DNA of 64,000 bases from Dichotomocladium elegans (Eukaryota > Mucoromycota > Mucoromycetes > Mucorales > Lichtheimiaceae). Positions 58,700 to 64,000 of the stretch are shown here, piece by piece. Positions within the stretch are counted from its first letter, which is position 1; each line of letters opens with the position of its first letter. The DNA lies in assembly GCA_025716815.1 (NCBI GenBank), contig JAIXMN010000029.1:310001-374000 (forward strand), in the 5' to 3' direction. Below the pieces are notes generated by a model. That model was not told the DNA's origin. It did no database searches and worked only from the letters and a program-made list of their open reading frames with translations. A program made the translations under genes and the position numbers.

Positions 58700-59847
58700 A
58701 TGACTCATTCTGCGTTTAACCCGGACTGGAAACAACAACAACAACAACAGCACCAGAGCTCCAGTAAAGGAGATAGTGTGCAGGAAGGAGACGCGTCTAA
58801 ACAAGGCCCACCTGAAGATCAGGACAATGCGAAGAAAAAGAGGATCGGACCGAGGAGGCGGAAAGTAACCCACGGTATAATAATAAGAAAAGGGGGAGGT
58901 TGTCGTGCAGAGTGGAGGCGTTTTTTTTTTCAATAGCTGCATAAAGACCAACGATGCATAACGATCTCTAGCATGTGTCTACTGCCGACGATCCCACATG
59001 ACATGCGATGACGGTAACAAGAGGAAGGGGAGAAACTGCAGGCGCGAAAGCCATAAAGGCTGAAGACGATAAGTGCTGATGCTAAGTACTAACGTGATAG
59101 GGCGGCCTTGTCAACGCTGTATCAAACGCAACATTGGTCACTTGTGTCATGATGAGCCTAAATCTTCTCAGGTTAAACCTGGGAATCGGCGCGCTTCAGC
59201 TACTACTTCAACCACGAAAACAGCCACAAGTGCGAGCAATAGCCATCATCACCGTCTGACGGCCACTGTCGCCACCACTACCTCCTCTTCCTCTTCTTCT
59301 TCTTCTACATCCACTACTACCGTCAACTCTACGTCATCTCGGCCTTCTTCCTTTTCACAACCAAGCAACCCGTATGGACTCAGGGCAACAACGACGCTAG
59401 GTGGACTACCTTTGCAATTCTTTGGACAAATGGGAGCAGGTCAACTCACGTTTGCGAGCGAACAGATGGGGAACGAAATCTCTGTGATCAGGCACGTTTG
59501 GAAACGATTGTTTTTACGCACATATTTATCGATTTCCCCTTAAACAGCAAGTTTTTGGATTCCCTCGGCAAAGGCGATATGAATTCTCTTCTCCAGCAGC
59601 AGCAGCAACAGCAGCAGCTACAACTACAGCAACAACAGCAACAGCCAAGAGTCAATATCACAGAGAAGTTCTATCTCACCGCTGCAGATCCGTCCGACGG
59701 TAAACTAGAAGACCGCCTAACCGAAGTGATCAATGCAAAATACGAGGCTGGCTTCCTAAAACCTTACAATTACGTCAACGGTTATGCACGCCTTCAGAAA
59801 TACATGGATAACAAGTGAGCCTTTTTCTGTCGACAGATGGATAGAGG

Positions 59848-59885
<38 letters not shown>

Positions 59886-60695
59886 GGGGTGGAAGCCAAG
59901 GTCGCTAAACCGGATGAGCACAAGTTTATCAGCGTCAAGTCGGCAGCGTATTTTAAATGTCATGGGCACGTTCAGGCCAGCCTTCCGATCTGTAGCTCAA
60001 TCCCTCACCGATCTAGATTTGATCCTCGTTGAGGAGGCCTTTGAACGATTATTGCTGGTAAACAATGGATATGTCTGTGGAAGGAATCTTTTATTACATA
60101 TCCCAGACACGTCCACTCACTTCCAGTCTTTCTCCTCAGGACTATGATCGAGTATTCAGCTCCATGGGGATTCCCGCGTGCCTTTGGCGCCGCACAGGTG
60201 AGATATACAAGGGGAACAAGGAGTTTGCCTCGTTAGTCAATATCCCTATCGAGACGCTTCGTGAAGGCGCGCTCTGCATCTATGAGTTGATGGCAGAGGA
60301 TGCGGTGGTCAATTATTGGGAGGTAAAGCATGTCATGTATGAAGTAGTGTGTGCGAGAGAAAGAAGAAAGGTAAACTCATATACATATACATATATATAT
60401 ATATATATCTATTATATGTATGAACAAATGCACAGAAATATGGCAACATTGCATTCGATTCTGGACAAAAGGCCGTGCTTACATCGTGTCTATTAAAAAT
60501 CCAAGATCCTATAAAAACATCATTCGTCTCTTGCTGCTTCTCGTTTACAATCAGACGAGACAAGTACAATATACCGGTAAGAAGAGAGACACGAATGAGG
60601 GGCGGGGAAGAAGAAAAAATGTAAAGTTTCATGTGTCAAACGTGTCGATTTAGACAGTCATTGTGGGAAACTTTTTGCCCATCCAACTTCAATAA
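58700..60695 (+). CDS. ERT1: Zn2Cys6-PAS gluconeogenesis regulator, Ert1/AcuK family
   Basis: Eight exons join in phase to 465 residues: 58700-58874, 58972-59013, 59101-59491, 59548-59814, 59901-60057, 60140-60322, 60436-60576, 60654-60695. The zinc cluster ACVYCRRSHMTC...RPCQRC...GHLC spans three exons. A Ser/Thr-rich linker and a polyglutamine run (about 59596-59648) follow. The C-terminal half is the PAS-like domain (MGIPACLWRRTGEIYKGNKE, KYGNIAFDSGQKAVL, RRDKYNIP) ending in VIVGNFLPIQ. Ert1/AcuK/Rds2 factors activate gluconeogenic genes (PCK1, FBP1) on non-fermentable carbon. Intron 3 appears to use a GC donor (ATCAG/GCACGT), which alone keeps the frame. Confidence 0.88.
59850..59882 (+). 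repeat. (GA)n microsatellite in an intron of the Ert1-like gene
   Basis: About 16 GA units lie just before the exon 5 acceptor (gccaag at 59900), an unusual purine-rich stretch where a polypyrimidine tract is expected. Confidence 0.85.
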
Positions 60696-61106
60696 GATGG
60701 GTTGTCTGTATCAAATAATTATATATACAATTTCTTTTCTTTTTTTTTTCTTAAATGGTGGGGCCAAAAGAGAATTGTAGAGTGGTATGGACAAAGAAAA
60801 AGAAAGCATTTATGCAGTAGATATCGAATAGGAATGAATAAATCGGAAGCAATAACTAGAAAAAAAAAGAAAGAAAGCGATGTACTTATAGAATGGGTAT
60901 TTGTATATACGAAAGGTGCCATACAGCAAAAAAAAAGCAAAGCGAAAGATGGAAACGTATCTTCCCTTCCCCCAATCGAAAATGTGGCGAAGCAATGCAA
61001 ACCCGAAATCATACAAATTGGTTGTGTGTGTGTGTGTGTATGTGTACAGTCAATGGATGCCATCGAAAAAAGTCAAGTGATCCATCTCTCCTTCTTTCTT
61101 GTTCAT
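60696..61106. other. Convergent intergenic region, no gene seen
   Basis: Lies between the 3' ends of the Ert1-like and forkhead genes. It is A-rich with a short TG run near 61022-61039. No terminator motif was identified beyond A/T-rich sequence. Confidence 0.45.
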
Positions 61107-63505
<2,399 letters not shown>

Positions 63506-64000
63506 TTTTGTGGGTAGGAAGGAAAAGGAAAAGGGAACTTTCTTGAGCAAAAGAAAAAAGGGTAGCAATAAGGAAGAAAGAGCAAGAGAATATACACGAA
63601 AGAAAAAGTGTTTTTAACCGCGAGTCGTTCGCATGGAACTGGGTTACATGCAGAGGTGGGGGACGGGTGTTGGGGGAACGGCGAGAAGGCTTGTCATGTG
63701 CCAGATATTGTGTTCGCAGTGGCTGGGACGAAACCTCCTTTGCTGTTTGAAGTCTTTTTTTATTTGGGACAAGCGCGCCCCGCCTCCGGAGACAAGCCCA
63801 CTTTCAGAATCAACCAACCCCCGATACCCATCCTCTCCATCAAACTGCCGAGGATATCAACGTATCCGAGAGATTTCCCCATGTGACCAAAAACTTTATT
63901 TCGGCGCGGACTAGTTTGCCACTTGTTTCTAAGCGCATCGGAACCCCGTTCCGGTAAATTGGGATCCTTGTATAACCTCCTCCCCCGATTCTTACAGAGA
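63506..64000. other. Upstream of the forkhead gene, no gene seen
   Basis: Promoter-side sequence to the window end. Open frames at 63608-63914 overlap in two frames and show no motif. Confidence 0.4.

Overview
This is about 64 kb of nuclear DNA from a filamentous fungus, most likely an early-diverging one (Mucoromycota, zygomycete type). Signs are AT-rich intergenic DNA with many microsatellites, short introns (40-150 nt) with GTAAGT/GTATGT donors and CTAAC-like branch points, fungal-only families (Ecl1, Zds, Ert1/AcuK, BDP1, Cps1-like GT2, ADP1-type ABCG) and a Fanzor nested in a Tc1/mariner element. The species cannot be fixed from the window.

Layout. 0-11.6 kb: the 3' end of a membrane-protein gene, a secreted DUF7137-like protein, an Ecl1-type zinc protein, a GT2 polysaccharide synthase and a fungal transcription factor. 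12.3-13.9 kb: a decayed Tc1/mariner copy that ends 3 bp from the stop codon of a mitochondrial ANK-AAA+ disaggregase of the CLPB/SKD3 type (13.9-16.5 kb). 16.8-26.7 kb: an LRR multi-pass membrane protein, a three-finger GATA-like protein, an NPP-family phosphodiesterase and a MATH-BTB-BACK protein. 27.3-33.0 kb: a third mariner scrap and an ADP1-like ABC transporter.

33.5-37.9 kb holds the most notable locus: a 4.35-kb Tc1/mariner-type transposon carrying, on the minus strand, a transposase pseudogene and a Fanzor (eukaryotic TnpB-like RNA-guided nuclease) gene. The Fanzor keeps its RuvC and zinc-ribbon motifs and a clean intron, but has one in-frame TAG and a one-base frameshift. The 250 bp between its stop and the transposon end contain short structured blocks shared with the Fanzor-less copy at 12.3 kb, and are the candidate guide-RNA (fRNA) region.

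37.9-63.5 kb is ordinary housekeeping and regulatory sequence: serine racemase, TFIIIB subunit BDP1, a PHD-finger protein, a DNA ligase I family member, Zds1, an Srk1/Rck2-type kinase, mevalonate diphosphate decarboxylase, mitochondrial glutamyl-tRNA synthetase, an orphan acidic protein, an Ert1/AcuK regulator and a forkhead factor. Genes are intron-rich; I resolved exon phases by hand where stated. No tRNA, rRNA or CRISPR array was recognised.
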